DNA from: a virus
Virus record (IMG/VR): IMGVR_UViG_3300023244_000003
Span: 1 to 48,123 of that record
Strand: one strand, 5' to 3'
DNA length: 48,123 nt
Under the pieces are notes generated by a model that worked only from the letters and a program-made list of their open reading frames with translations, ran no database searches and had not been told where the DNA came from. Positions 14,511 through 22,418 of the stretch are shown piece by piece. Position numbers and translations under genes: made by a program. Position 1 is the stretch's first letter. Every line of letters begins with the position of its first letter.

Positions 14511-14801
14511 TTAGTGGAACTCAGTCCAAATATCTTCTGCTTCTGGGTCCCATATATCGTACCCCCTGTTTTCCAGGGTTTCTAAGAAATCTACCCATTC
14601 TTCGGACTGTTCCTTTTTATGTGTATCCCAAGACCGCTTATGAGTCTTTAGGGATTTAGTGGCCTTCCTTACTACCCTCTTTTCGGTTTTACGTGGTAAC
14701 CAAGCTTTTTTAACTACTGGAGTATCCTCTAAAGAATTACCCCAAATTATAAATAAAGCCAAGACTACCATCCCCCATACCATTCCTTTCCCCGTATTCA
14801 T
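14511..14801 (-). CDS. Single-pass membrane protein, 96 aa
   Basis: Residues about 6-23 (GMVWGMVVLALFIIWGNS) form a membrane segment, followed by a basic stretch and an acidic C-terminus. Its start overlaps the upstream stop by one base. Not recognised. Confidence 0.65.
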   Translation of the reverse strand: MNTGKGMVWGMVVLALFIIWGNSLEDTPVVKKAWLPRKTEKRVVRKATKSLKTHKRSWDTHKKEQSEEWVDFLETLENRGYDIWDPEAEDIWTEFH

Positions 14802-15205
14802 TATTTACCGATAGGAATTAGTTTAGCCAAGGACTTACCCCCTAATATCTTACCATTCTTATCTCTACAGAAACCTGAGAGTATGTATAAATCATCCCTT
14901 GTACCAAAGGTAGCTTCTGCAACGATCTTAGATACTATGAATATAGTACCTTCTTCAGGAAGTGGTAAGCCCACTACATTAGTATACCTAGTGGAGGTTA
15001 CATCGATAACCGTGTTATCTACAATTAGCCTATCCACTAAACCAGTCTGATATGTAGCTCTTGCAACGTACTTACTGGTTGGAAATGATAACCTGACCTT
15101 AGGTTCTATCTGAGAAAACATATAGGAATCCTCGGTCAGGAGATTAATCACGTGTGGAGTACAGTTTACTACCTTTACTTTTTGTAAGCCGGATATCTGG
15201 CCCAT
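14801..15205 (-). CDS. Conserved phage protein of the 'TPHVINL' type, 134 aa
   Basis: Contains VVNCTPHVINLL, then VARATYQTG, VVGLPLPEEGTIFIVS and GFCRDKNGKILGGKSL. I know this order from a widespread small phage and plasmid protein of unknown function (N-terminal TPH-[VI]-[NV], central GLP.P..GT.YIVS, C-terminal RD..G.I.G). Compact beta-rich protein, 1 nt after the DUF932 gene. Function unknown. Confidence 0.7.
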   Translation of the reverse strand: MGQISGLQKVKVVNCTPHVINLLTEDSYMFSQIEPKVRLSFPTSKYVARATYQTGLVDRLIVDNTVIDVTSTRYTNVVGLPLPEEGTIFIVSKIVAEATFGTRDDLYILSGFCRDKNGKILGGKSLAKLIPIGK

Positions 15206-15206
15206 C

Positions 15207-15992
15207 CTAGTAGTCTAATAAATACTGAAGAACTTGCTTATCCAATCTAGCAGCTTTCCTACCCAGTAGGTTATCGGCATTGTGATTCAGCTGGTAGTTC
15301 AATGCATTATAAACTAGCCAATCTGTAGATTCTAATTGATAATCCTTGATTTCCTTTAAAGCCCTTTCAACAGCCAAATCCTTTAACCCAATGGGGAAGT
15401 CAGTAGCATCAATTACCTCTTCAATGCGATTAGGTATATCCTTTACTGGAAAATCCTGTAACTCTATAAAGGGTTCAACCGCATCACTGTAGATACCCAT
15501 AAAGTCATGGAGCAATTCCATAGATTTTTCAACTGCAACTCCGTCCTCTACCTGTGGGGTATGGAGCATATCAATTACTTGCTCATCTACTAAGGCAGTC
15601 ATACCATTTGAGCAAACTAACCTAAGTATGCGAATTGCAAACTTATACCGTAGATACCCATTATAAGAGTTCAGAACTCTAATCGATGGAAACAAGATAT
15701 CCCCCTTATTGTCCATCTTTGTAGGGTGGTCCAGCATAGCGAAATCCATTTGAAACCTACTGTCTCTGAATGCTGTACCCGAGGCTTCGAATTTCATCTT
15801 ATGTTTTTCAAAATAGTTAACGAAGGAATCATAGATCCCACGATTCGGTACTAAGCCATAGTCCTTGCTACAAAAATGTAATATTTTACCTTTTCCAACA
15901 ATGGCATGACTGATTCCCGAGGCTGGTTTATAATCTACTCCTAAGATACTCTTAGTTTCAACTTTTTCAACCTTAAATAATAAATCTTCCAT
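15207..15992 (-). CDS. DUF932 phage/plasmid-like protein, 261 aa
   Basis: The words FPSIRVLNSYNGYLRYKFAI and ILRLVCSNGMTA match the DUF932 signature (conserved N[ST]..G..[RK]....LVC.NG). The family is common in phages and plasmids and has no settled function. It lacks the usual N-terminal DUF932 length and is 50-100 residues shorter than many members. First gene behind the promoter at 16040-16047. Confidence 0.75.
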   Translation of the reverse strand: MEDLLFKVEKVETKSILGVDYKPASGISHAIVGKGKILHFCSKDYGLVPNRGIYDSFVNYFEKHKMKFEASGTAFRDSRFQMDFAMLDHPTKMDNKGDILFPSIRVLNSYNGYLRYKFAIRILRLVCSNGMTALVDEQVIDMLHTPQVEDGVAVEKSMELLHDFMGIYSDAVEPFIELQDFPVKDIPNRIEEVIDATDFPIGLKDLAVERALKEIKDYQLESTDWLVYNALNYQLNHNADNLLGRKAARLDKQVLQYLLDY

Positions 15993-16039
15993 AATATAAA
16001 CTTTAAATTGCTGGGGTTCCCCCCATTTAATTAATAATG

Positions 16040-16066
16040 CAAATATAATAAAAAGGATTTAAAGGA
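16040..16066 (-). promoter_or_regulatory. Phage promoter (CCTTTTTATTATATTTGCA type)
   Basis: TATATTTG at 16047-16040 on the - strand, preceded by TTTAAATCCTTTTTAT. Drives the 15992-start DUF932 gene with a leader of about 40 nt and probably the ligase operon behind it. Confidence 0.75.
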
Positions 16067-16073
16067 AATTAGG

Positions 16074-16286
16074 TTATAATTTAATATAGCTATATTTCCC
16101 TTTTACTAGATCATTTATTGCCTTACCTATGCTCTCAGCATGTAATAGGGCAATATAAACATCCTCTAGTACTCCATAATACATATACTTACCTCCTCGT
16201 GTAAATTCAATGGTTAACTCTGATCTCTCTTCGTCAAATGAAACTGAGTTTACACGGCTGCTTTTATCCGTAAAAAATGATTTCAT
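16074..16286 (-). CDS. KTSC domain protein, 70 aa
   Basis: SSRVNSVSFDEERSELTIEF, GGKYMYYGV, AESIGKAIN and the C-terminal KYSYIKL match the KTSC family (named for its C-terminal motif), a small beta-rich protein common in phages and often found beside nucleic-acid genes. Function unknown. One base after the 122-aa gene. Confidence 0.85.
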   Translation of the reverse strand: MKSFFTDKSSRVNSVSFDEERSELTIEFTRGGKYMYYGVLEDVYIALLHAESIGKAINDLVKGKYSYIKL

Positions 16287-16287
16287 G

Positions 16288-16656
16288 TTAGTTTAAGTTT
16301 ATCTTCTTATTTAACCCCAAGATAACTGCTCCCTTTTGTAGAACGTTCATTGCTACATCGTCTTCATGAGTTGATAATTCCTCGGGTAAATTACTCTCTA
16401 TGATCTGTAATATTGCATAAAACAAAGTAGGCGAAACTTCTCCTATCCTATCAGGGTCTTTTCTTAACCAATCCAGAGTCATCAAGGTTTCATATACTTC
16501 ATCATCTACTTCATCATCCCCTGGAACCTTATAACCCTTTTCTTTAAGGAAAGCCCGCATATTGGGTTTGTCATTGTAGGCTTCGGTTAGTCGTTTTCCA
16601 AAATGAGTAATGGTCTCCTTCAAAAGGAGGGTTTCTTCTTCTGTAAATTTAGGCAT
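16288..16656 (-). CDS. Hypothetical protein, 122 aa
   Basis: Helical, acidic protein (EEETLLLKETITHFGKRL; DDEVDDEVYETLMTLDWL). Start overlaps the preceding stop by 8 nt. Unrecognised. Confidence 0.7.
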   Translation of the reverse strand: MPKFTEEETLLLKETITHFGKRLTEAYNDKPNMRAFLKEKGYKVPGDDEVDDEVYETLMTLDWLRKDPDRIGEVSPTLFYAILQIIESNLPEELSTHEDDVAMNVLQKGAVILGLNKKINLN

Positions 16657-17500
16657 CCTTTTCTTTCTCTTCTTTTAATTCAATTTGAACTTGCTCAACG
16701 GTCTTGGATTTATCGTAAAGGTGTGGTGTAGCGCTAGCTCTAGGGAATCCAATTTCCTTAGGTGATGCCATCATTACTTCACTTAGCCACCTATTATATA
16801 ACCTAGTGGGTTTCATCTCAAGGTCATTTTTTAATTTTTCCATTTGTGCCCTGAATTGTGCCCTTTCGTCATGTTGCATATAAGGAGGAAACTTAACCTT
16901 AAACTTAACGGGAACTTTTATGTGGATCTCAATAGAGTTCGTTAATGTAGCCTTATGCAATATTTCTTCTCCCGAATATACCATTAGCTTCTCTCCCCTA
17001 AACCCAATCAGGATTGAAATATCGTAACGGTTGTTTAATGGGTTCTTAGCCTGCCTTATTAAACGGACTAACCATTTATAACGTTTACGGTGAGATTTAC
17101 TTACTGCGATGGGGTTACCTAAATCCTCTAAGTAATCCAATGTAGTAAATACAAAGCCCTCTGCTTTTAGGTATTCTACTAATTCAGTAGAACTTAGTAT
17201 CGTACTGATGTGGTCTATTAATTCATCCCTAAAATTGGGAGAACTTGCATTAAGTTTTTTCCTTCCCCGTTTCTGTTTAGGGGCATCAAGAGGTAAATCC
17301 CCTACCAATTGCCTTAAGTAAGTGATACACAGGTCTACATCTTGTGCTGTGAATAAGGAGAATTCTACCTTAATACCACCCCCCTTTACTTGCTCGATAT
17401 TCTTAGGCCCCTTATCAAATTCCGGGCCTTGCGTAACTAATCGGTCTGAGATCTGGTTGAACTCAGGGTCGAATAGTTGTATGCGCATCTTCTGTTCCAT
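16649..17500 (-). CDS. Hypothetical protein with AT-hook-like segment, 283 aa
   Basis: N-terminal ~75 residues are beta-rich; a KQKRGRKK segment (about 75-83) resembles an AT hook, then helical and beta parts and an acidic/basic tail. First gene after the terminator at 17524 and no phage promoter is visible directly upstream, so it may rely on read-through. Possibly DNA-binding; no family recognised. Confidence 0.7.
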   Translation of the reverse strand: MEQKMRIQLFDPEFNQISDRLVTQGPEFDKGPKNIEQVKGGGIKVEFSLFTAQDVDLCITYLRQLVGDLPLDAPKQKRGRKKLNASSPNFRDELIDHISTILSSTELVEYLKAEGFVFTTLDYLEDLGNPIAVSKSHRKRYKWLVRLIRQAKNPLNNRYDISILIGFRGEKLMVYSGEEILHKATLTNSIEIHIKVPVKFKVKFPPYMQHDERAQFRAQMEKLKNDLEMKPTRLYNRWLSEVMMASPKEIGFPRASATPHLYDKSKTVEQVQIELKEEKEKDA

Positions 17501-17523
17501 ACTAATTAATTTTCTTAGTTAAC

Positions 17524-17556
17524 AAAAAAGAGGGAGCCTATCTCTAAGCCCCCTCT
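17524..17556 (-). terminator. Rho-independent terminator
   Basis: On the - strand AGAGGGGGC (17556-17548) pairs with GCTCCCTCT (17537-17529, one G-U pair), followed by TTTTTT. It sits 32 nt after the stop of the basic Lys/Ala-rich protein gene. Confidence 0.85.
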
Positions 17557-17587
17557 AGTACGTTTCGACGTTTCGAGGGATGTATCC

Positions 17588-18121
17588 CTATTCTTCTTTC
17601 TTAGCCCTGCGTCTTTTTGGTTTTGCTTCAGCTTTTGGTTCAGCCTTTTCAGCTTTCTTTTTAGCTGGTTTAGGATCAAAATAAGTGGGGTCAAAAGGTA
17701 TTTCAGCAGCAATTGCTCCTTCTTCCTTTTTAGCCAATTTGCGAGCATGGGTTCTCCATCTCTTTTTCTCGGTTGATTCCAAGTCACGCATTGCACCGGA
17801 TTCAGTATCCTTAATTTGGCCATATGCATATGAACCACCACCGCCTCTTTTTTTGGCTGGTTTTAAAGCATCTGCTGCATCCTTTGCTTCTTCCCAAGCG
17901 GTTTGAGCAGTCGTAACTGCCAACTCTAAGGCAATAAACTCTGCCTTAATTTTTTCATCCGTAATTTTTTCTACGGTGCGAACCTTGTTAGCCTTTTTAA
18001 ATTTACGAAGAGCTGCTTTTGCTTCAGCGGCCGTAGACTTTAAAGTTTTAACATTTTCCAGTGCTTCTTGATACTGGTCAGCTGTGTTTTCAGCTGGTGT
18101 TTCAGTTTTCTGATCTGACAT
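17588..18121 (-). CDS. Lys/Ala-rich basic protein, histone-H1-like tail, 177 aa
   Basis: Residues 1-95 are Ala/Lys/Glu helices (possible coiled coil). Residues about 95-120 hold GGGG and a short polar stretch; the C-terminal ~45 residues repeat KPAKKK..EKAEPKAEAKPKRRR, resembling the tails of bacterial histone-H1-like DNA-binding proteins. Such a protein could compact or coat phage DNA. A strong terminator directly after it allows high expression without read-through. Could instead be a scaffold-like protein; inferred from composition only. Confidence 0.75.
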   Translation of the reverse strand: MSDQKTETPAENTADQYQEALENVKTLKSTAAEAKAALRKFKKANKVRTVEKITDEKIKAEFIALELAVTTAQTAWEEAKDAADALKPAKKRGGGGSYAYGQIKDTESGAMRDLESTEKKRWRTHARKLAKKEEGAIAAEIPFDPTYFDPKPAKKKAEKAEPKAEAKPKRRRAKKEE

Positions 18122-18183
18122 AATCTAATTATTTAATGTTATTTAATATTAATAAAAGCCCATTCTTAGGCATATTCTCTGCT

Positions 18184-18501
18184 TTAGTATAAAATAATTC
18201 CGGGTTTGATTGAAACAATGGATTTGTACCTTAACGATATCCTATCCAGCATTGATTTAGTTTCTATCACCGTTATCCCTGAATAATAAATTGTCCGGCA
18301 ATCATATAAAGTAACCCTAATAATGTTGTTCTCTTTACCCAGAGTGCATAACCTATTCTGGTATACTTTTAACTTTTTAAATAACCTATCAAAATCCCCC
18401 TTGTTCTGTTGGATTTCCTTTTGATCTGTTTTCTTCCTTAAAATATCAATTTTAGATAACGTATCATCTATTACTCCCTGTATTGTATTTAATTTGCCCA
18501 T
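18184..18501 (-). CDS. Hypothetical protein, 105 aa
   Basis: Helical, Lys-rich N-terminal half (coiled-coil-like) and beta-rich C-terminal half (NIIRVTLYDCRTIYYSGITV). First gene behind promoter 18532 with a leader of about 25 nt. Unrecognised. Confidence 0.75.
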   Translation of the reverse strand: MGKLNTIQGVIDDTLSKIDILRKKTDQKEIQQNKGDFDRLFKKLKVYQNRLCTLGKENNIIRVTLYDCRTIYYSGITVIETKSMLDRISLRYKSIVSIKPGIILY

Positions 18502-18531
18502 AACGTGTTTCCTTATATTTATTTAATAATG

Positions 18532-18558
18532 CAAATATAATAAAAAGGTTTTAAAGGA
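18532..18558 (-). promoter_or_regulatory. Phage promoter (CCTTTTTATTATATTTGCA type)
   Basis: TATATTTG at 18539-18532 on the - strand with TTTAAAACCTTTTTAT upstream. Drives the 105-aa gene and the Lys/Ala-rich protein gene. Confidence 0.75.
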
Positions 18559-18624
18559 AATAGTGAATTGCAAAATTTATGCATATATATAATAAGGGGT
18601 ATTTCCCCCAATCCCTGCAGACAA

Positions 18625-18656
18625 ATAAGGGCTTTAATGTGAGTTAAAGCCCTTAT
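18625..18656 (-). terminator. Terminator-like hairpin
   Basis: ATAAGGGCTTTAA (18625-18637) and TTAAAGCCCTTAT (18644-18656) form a perfect 13-bp stem over a 6-nt loop, 18 nt after the stop of the 138-aa acidic gene. The following T-run on the - strand is weak. Confidence 0.7.
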
Positions 18657-18674
18657 CCTAAACAGGTTACGGTA

Positions 18675-19091
18675 TTAATCTTCGTCTACCAACTCATCAA
18701 TCAGTTTCTTACGAAGGTCTTTGGTTTTAGGGAAGTCATCTGGGGCTATATCCAGCTCCTCATCATCAATGGTTTCGAGAAGTTCTTCACGATCCATATC
18801 GTCCAGCTCTTCCTTAGTCCAAGGCTGATCCTCTAAAGTATCAGGCTCTTTCGCTTTGTCAGGAGCAGGCTCAACTACTTCCTTTTCCTTTACTACTTCC
18901 TTTTCCTTTACAGGAGCAGGCTCTTCCGCTTTGTTAGGAGCATCTTCACTTATAGCTACTGTTTCTAGTTTATCTGATGTACAGGATAGATCCTTATGGA
19001 CCAAGATCCATGTTCCATCAGTAAACAAGATTTGTGTTGTGTCTGCCCATACCTCTTTTACAGTGGCAATGGTTTTTCCTTCTAGTTTCAT
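18675..19091 (-). CDS. Acidic protein with tandem repeat and SAP/HeH-like C-terminus, 138 aa
   Basis: N-terminal ~45 residues are beta-rich; the middle (50-85) is a Pro/Glu/Lys linker with an 18-bp tandem duplication (18875-18910) giving two KEKEVV units; the C-terminus (WTKEELDDMDREELLETI...KTKDLRKKLIDEL) has the helix-extension-helix spacing of SAP/HeH DNA-binding motifs, though acidic. Probably a linker protein that joins a small domain to DNA or another partner. Function unknown. Confidence 0.7.
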   Translation of the reverse strand: MKLEGKTIATVKEVWADTTQILFTDGTWILVHKDLSCTSDKLETVAISEDAPNKAEEPAPVKEKEVVKEKEVVEPAPDKAKEPDTLEDQPWTKEELDDMDREELLETIDDEELDIAPDDFPKTKDLRKKLIDELVDED

Positions 19092-19114
19092 GTTACATTT
19101 GTGTTAATTAATAA

Positions 19115-19375
19115 TTATTGAACTTTATATACGATCACTTTCGTTATCTTCTTAGCTTTTGTTCTTATTGCCTTTAATTCAGCACTCCGGTTTTGGTTAT
19201 AAACCTTCCTTCCTATACTCCGGATAAACTCTTGGCGAAATTCATTTATATCTCCAACGTTCATTGTAGATGTTGTTTCTGTATACTGGGATTCAGTACG
19301 TTGATTGCTTTCTATAATCTTATCACTAATAATGGTTATATCAGCTGTGTATCGACGTAAATAAATTGTTATCAT
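19115..19375 (-). CDS. Hypothetical protein, 86 aa
   Basis: Small protein with basic C-terminal third (RTKAKKITKVIVYKVQ). Between two genes with no strong promoter. Unrecognised. Confidence 0.65.
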   Translation of the reverse strand: MITIYLRRYTADITIISDKIIESNQRTESQYTETTSTMNVGDINEFRQEFIRSIGRKVYNQNRSAELKAIRTKAKKITKVIVYKVQ

Positions 19376-19415
19376 TTTATATTTATTTTAAAAAGCCCAA
19401 AGTGAGGCTAATTCT

Positions 19416-19820
19416 CTACTTTAGAATGAAGTTCCTAATTTTATCCCTATCTTTTAATAGGAAAGATGTCCTAGCCTTAGCATCGGTAGGCATAGGCTCC
19501 CATACCCTTTTGAATAGGTGGGTATTAATCCCTGTACCATTAATCCTTTGCCGTTTATTATAATTGTTAATTCGGTCCTTAACATTACCTCTTCTAAGAA
19601 CCCAAGGTTTATGGATTCGGAACCCCGCTCTTTTCAGGGGAATCTTATGTAATTCTACCTCTGAACCTGTCATTATGCCTAGCTCTAAGTCCCGGCTTAG
19701 GTAAGCATCCATTGCTTCCTTAGCTAACTCTTTGGTCATAAAACTCTTCCTATATGCAAAGACGTTGTTTATGTCCGTTGCATCTACTATATAGAATTTG
19801 TACCTAGCTAATCTCCTCAT
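19416..19820 (-). CDS. Hypothetical basic protein, 134 aa
   Basis: Basic, Arg/Lys-rich protein (RRLARYKFYIVDATD...KDRINNYNKRQR). Start taken at MRRLARYK (19820), overlapping the upstream stop by 17 nt; an ATG four codons earlier is also possible. A short stem with a T-run just past its stop (about 19385-19410) may terminate transcription. Unrecognised. Confidence 0.65.
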   Translation of the reverse strand: MRRLARYKFYIVDATDINNVFAYRKSFMTKELAKEAMDAYLSRDLELGIMTGSEVELHKIPLKRAGFRIHKPWVLRRGNVKDRINNYNKRQRINGTGINTHLFKRVWEPMPTDAKARTSFLLKDRDKIRNFILK

Positions 19821-20364
19821 CGAATTTATCAATCAATTTCTGTCTTTTGCGGAACTGGGTTCCCCACACCTTAATACTCCCCTCGGATACATCTGGGAAG
19901 GCCTCAGTAACCTTTTCTATTACCTCCCAGGTTGCTAACCCCTTACCAAATAGCGAAAAGGCTAATTCCTTTTTACTCCCTTTCTTAGGTCTGAAGGTGG
20001 CCTTCTCCTTGTCGGATTTTCTGGGGCCAACTATTAAAGTGTTCCTTTTCTTATCCTTACGGTTACCGTCATCATCATAGGAGTAATATCCAAATTTTAA
20101 ATCAACATGTAATTCCTTGTCTATTATTCCTTCATCCAATAGCTCTTGACTATACCAGATATCAAAGCTCTCTAGTAAAGTAGCATCGGTTACATTATTA
20201 TAATTCTTAAATAACCAAGACTGTAACTGTAAGAAATCTGATATCAGGACATCCCTAAAAGGTATTTCCCTTACAATACAGGCTCGCTTTAAATTTTTTA
20301 AATTCAGAGAAGCTAACAATTGTTCTCTGGGGTCCTTGTAATCTTCTTTCTTTTTCCTAGCCAT
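19804..20364 (-). CDS. Hypothetical HTH-like protein, 186 aa
   Basis: The C-terminal ~60 residues (KGSKKELAFSLFGKGLATWEVIEKVTEAF...GSIKVWGTQFRKRQKL) have the helix-turn-helix rhythm of small DNA-binding regulators; the middle is basic and linker-like. Overlaps its neighbours on both sides, so it belongs to the operon from promoter 20702. Possibly a transcription regulator. Confidence 0.7.
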   Translation of the reverse strand: MARKKKEDYKDPREQLLASLNLKNLKRACIVREIPFRDVLISDFLQLQSWLFKNYNNVTDATLLESFDIWYSQELLDEGIIDKELHVDLKFGYYSYDDDGNRKDKKRNTLIVGPRKSDKEKATFRPKKGSKKELAFSLFGKGLATWEVIEKVTEAFPDVSEGSIKVWGTQFRKRQKLIDKFDEEIS

Positions 20365-20677
20365 GATCTTTCCATATTACTTTAGCAACAGGTTCCAACT
20401 CCTTTTGCTTCTTAACATACTTTTCAAAATCATCCAATGAGAAGAATGTGCAATCTTCGGAGTGCAGGATACCTACTACCTTTCTCCAAGTATTATCTAC
20501 TCTTTTAAAGTTAGCGACTAACTGGTTACTAGTTACTTTCCTGTCCCCGTTAATCCTTAAATCTAAATTCTTCATACAAGCATTAATCATCTCTACCTGT
20601 ATCTTCTCTAGCCGGCTTTGGTTTTTGTAATCCTTACCATGTCGACCGAGTAATAATAATTCATCATCTAAAAACAT
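20357..20677 (-). CDS. Hypothetical protein, 106 aa
   Basis: Helical, basic protein; first gene behind the promoter at 20702-20709 with a leader of about 20 nt. Overlaps the next gene by 8 nt. Unrecognised. Confidence 0.75.
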   Translation of the reverse strand: MFLDDELLLLGRHGKDYKNQSRLEKIQVEMINACMKNLDLRINGDRKVTSNQLVANFKRVDNTWRKVVGILHSEDCTFFSLDDFEKYVKKQKELEPVAKVIWKDHG

Positions 20678-20701
20678 ATCCGTATATTTTAATTAATAAT
20701 G

Positions 20702-20728
20702 CAAATATAATAAAAAGGATTTTAATAG
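20702..20728 (-). promoter_or_regulatory. Phage promoter (CCTTTTTATTATATTTGCA type)
   Basis: TATATTTG at 20709-20702 on the - strand, with AAAATCCTTTTTAT upstream. It overlaps the 3' end of the HTH gene at 20722, so the promoter and the end of the upstream gene share sequence. Confidence 0.75.
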
Positions 20729-21681
20729 AATTGGGATTTAGGTGTTTGGCCTTTAGGTAAATTTTTATGGAAAGTCACATCCTCTGCAGCTCTCCTTAGG
20801 AATAATCTATCCTTACTAGAAAAGTCCCTAAAATCTCCGGGCCTTATGTTTAATAACTCATCATGGTTAATAGCAGATTGTAACCTTACTCTGAAATTGG
20901 CCCAGAACTTTTGAGCACTATAGGTAGAGACCCTATTCAGGTTGAAAAAGTCATAGGACAATTCACTAAATTCCTCTGCTTGGTTTTCCCTAGAGAATAC
21001 TGGAATTTTGTTCCTAGTAAAATAAACTAGTGAGTCCTTCGTAAGCCGAACCATAATGGGTTCAAAATTTAGAGAAACAGCAGGAACAAAGGCTAAAGGG
21101 GGAACCCCAGTCCCAAACTGTTTTCTTATCATACCCCAGCCTAATTCACTAATGGTGTTTAACTGGCAGTGTATCTTTTTAAATTCCCTATTCCTACGTC
21201 TTGGGAATGGGCTTGGATCCCTGTACTCTACGGGTAAGATTCTGAAATTATTCCATTGGTCGAATAATCGGATTAGTTTATAAAAATCTTGGGAATGTTG
21301 GGTTGGGTCCATTTGTACCTTTAATAGGATATGGTTCCAAAATTCTGGTATAGCTCCAGGCCTTGCTAAGTCTAAGAATTCAGGAACAAAACTCACTAGC
21401 TCGGATGGCTTCCGTCTGTTCCTTAATACCATTTCTATAAAGGGCCAAGAGGATTCATCCTTTAGGGTAGAAGGTAATAGTGTATCGAATACATCATAAT
21501 AATCTGTAAATACAGTAAAGAACTTCCTAGCCCGATTATATATTTCAGTAACCTTATAAGGATAAATATTTAATACTATGGATGCCTCTTGTTTAGTCTT
21601 CTCAGATACTATAATTAGTGATAATACTGATTTCTCTACATCCGTTAAATGCTCCCAGGCTTCGGCTTGTGCTTTATTCAT
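20722..21681 (-). CDS. Large HTH protein, possible sigma-region-4-like, 319 aa
   Basis: Residues about 10-50 (LTDVEKSVLSLIIVSEKTKQ...NIYPYKVTEIYNRARKFF) resemble sigma region 4: a 'T..E...L.L' helix, then a helix-turn-helix ending in a basic recognition helix. The remaining ~260 residues match no family I recognise, and sigma regions 2/3 are absent. It is preceded by the repeated element at 21705-21791 rather than the common phage promoter. A phage transcription regulator is likely; a sigma factor is only one option. Confidence 0.65.
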   Translation of the reverse strand: MNKAQAEAWEHLTDVEKSVLSLIIVSEKTKQEASIVLNIYPYKVTEIYNRARKFFTVFTDYYDVFDTLLPSTLKDESSWPFIEMVLRNRRKPSELVSFVPEFLDLARPGAIPEFWNHILLKVQMDPTQHSQDFYKLIRLFDQWNNFRILPVEYRDPSPFPRRRNREFKKIHCQLNTISELGWGMIRKQFGTGVPPLAFVPAVSLNFEPIMVRLTKDSLVYFTRNKIPVFSRENQAEEFSELSYDFFNLNRVSTYSAQKFWANFRVRLQSAINHDELLNIRPGDFRDFSSKDRLFLRRAAEDVTFHKNLPKGQTPKSQFY

Positions 21682-21704
21682 ATTTATATGTTATATATAG
21701 TTGA

Positions 21705-21791
21705 CCAGTTTAATTATAGCGATACATAGGGATAATCCTAATGCACTTAAGTTGTTAAGTATATAGCATACTACTATAATATATACTTAAG
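21705..21791 (-). repeat. Intergenic repeat element, copy B
   Basis: 21738-21791 matches 42537-42590 at 52 of 54 positions. It includes CTAATGCACTTAAG and an 11-bp inverted repeat (TTAAGTATATA 21755-21765 / TATATACTTAA 21780-21790, 14-nt spacer). The adjoining 21705-21737 (CCAGTTTAA, AGCGATA, AGGGATAA) is shared with copy A. It occupies the gap between the NusG-like gene and the HTH gene: a promoter, operator or processing site. Confidence 0.75.
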
Positions 21792-22415
21792 TTAAAATTG
21801 GTAAGAATCCTGCTCAGTATAAGGGGTATATAATATACTTCCTACATCTAACCAGATGTGTAACTTAGAATCCAGTAACTCTACCTGTACTTTCCCATTA
21901 GTTTTCTTCCTAAGTACCTTTGCGGATAGGCCACTGAATGGGTATTTTTCTAGGACTACGTAACTCCCAATCTGAAGATGGTCAGACCCATCATAAACGT
22001 CCAATTTACCAGCTTCCTCATAAAGTATATCCAACTGATCCTTAACTATCGTTTTAACTAAAATAGGAATAAACTCGGTTAGACCATCTGCTTCTTGTTG
22101 GAGTTTCTCTTCCTCTAATTCCCCAGGCTTCCTATAGAACCAACCCGATATCACTTCAGATATTTGTCTTATCTCGTTTAGTGTTACTGGGTTTCTTAGG
22201 TACTGAATAGGGATTTCCATAAACCCATAATTAAATAATAGGGGCTTATGTTCAAAGAGGTCTTGGTTATGTACTGATCTCTTTAATACTCTTACCTTGG
22301 GAATGTGGAACCTTAAACCCCTGAATCCCTCGTTAGTCAGCCTTTCAAGGTCAGTTTCCATATGTTCTAAGGCTCCAGGCTGAATCCGAATAATTGCTAT
22401 CATAGTTATATACAT
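21792..22415 (-). CDS. Phage NusG/RfaH-like transcription factor, 207 aa
   Basis: N-terminal MIAIIRIQPGALEHMETDLE, then LFNYGFMEIPI, mirrors the NusG NGN domain (beta strand, acidic helix, then the 'P.F.GY.FV' strand). The C-terminal ~50 residues (DHLQIGSYVVLEKYPFSGLSAKVLRKK...VQVELLD) match a KOW motif (V..G..[VI]....FxGx.g.V). NusG proteins bind RNA polymerase and alter pausing and termination; RfaH-type paralogues allow read-through of specific operons. Start may be MIAII (22403). Two bases after the resolvase-like gene. Confidence 0.65.
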   Translation of the reverse strand: MYITMIAIIRIQPGALEHMETDLERLTNEGFRGLRFHIPKVRVLKRSVHNQDLFEHKPLLFNYGFMEIPIQYLRNPVTLNEIRQISEVISGWFYRKPGELEEEKLQQEADGLTEFIPILVKTIVKDQLDILYEEAGKLDVYDGSDHLQIGSYVVLEKYPFSGLSAKVLRKKTNGKVQVELLDSKLHIWLDVGSILYTPYTEQDSYQF

Positions 22416-22418
22416 TTA

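Noticed and set aside
17515-17841. 108-aa ORF overlapping the Lys/Ala-rich gene in another frame
   Set aside because: Lys-rich low-complexity DNA gives open frames in several phases; it overlaps a gene with a clear promoter and runs through the terminator 17524-17556.
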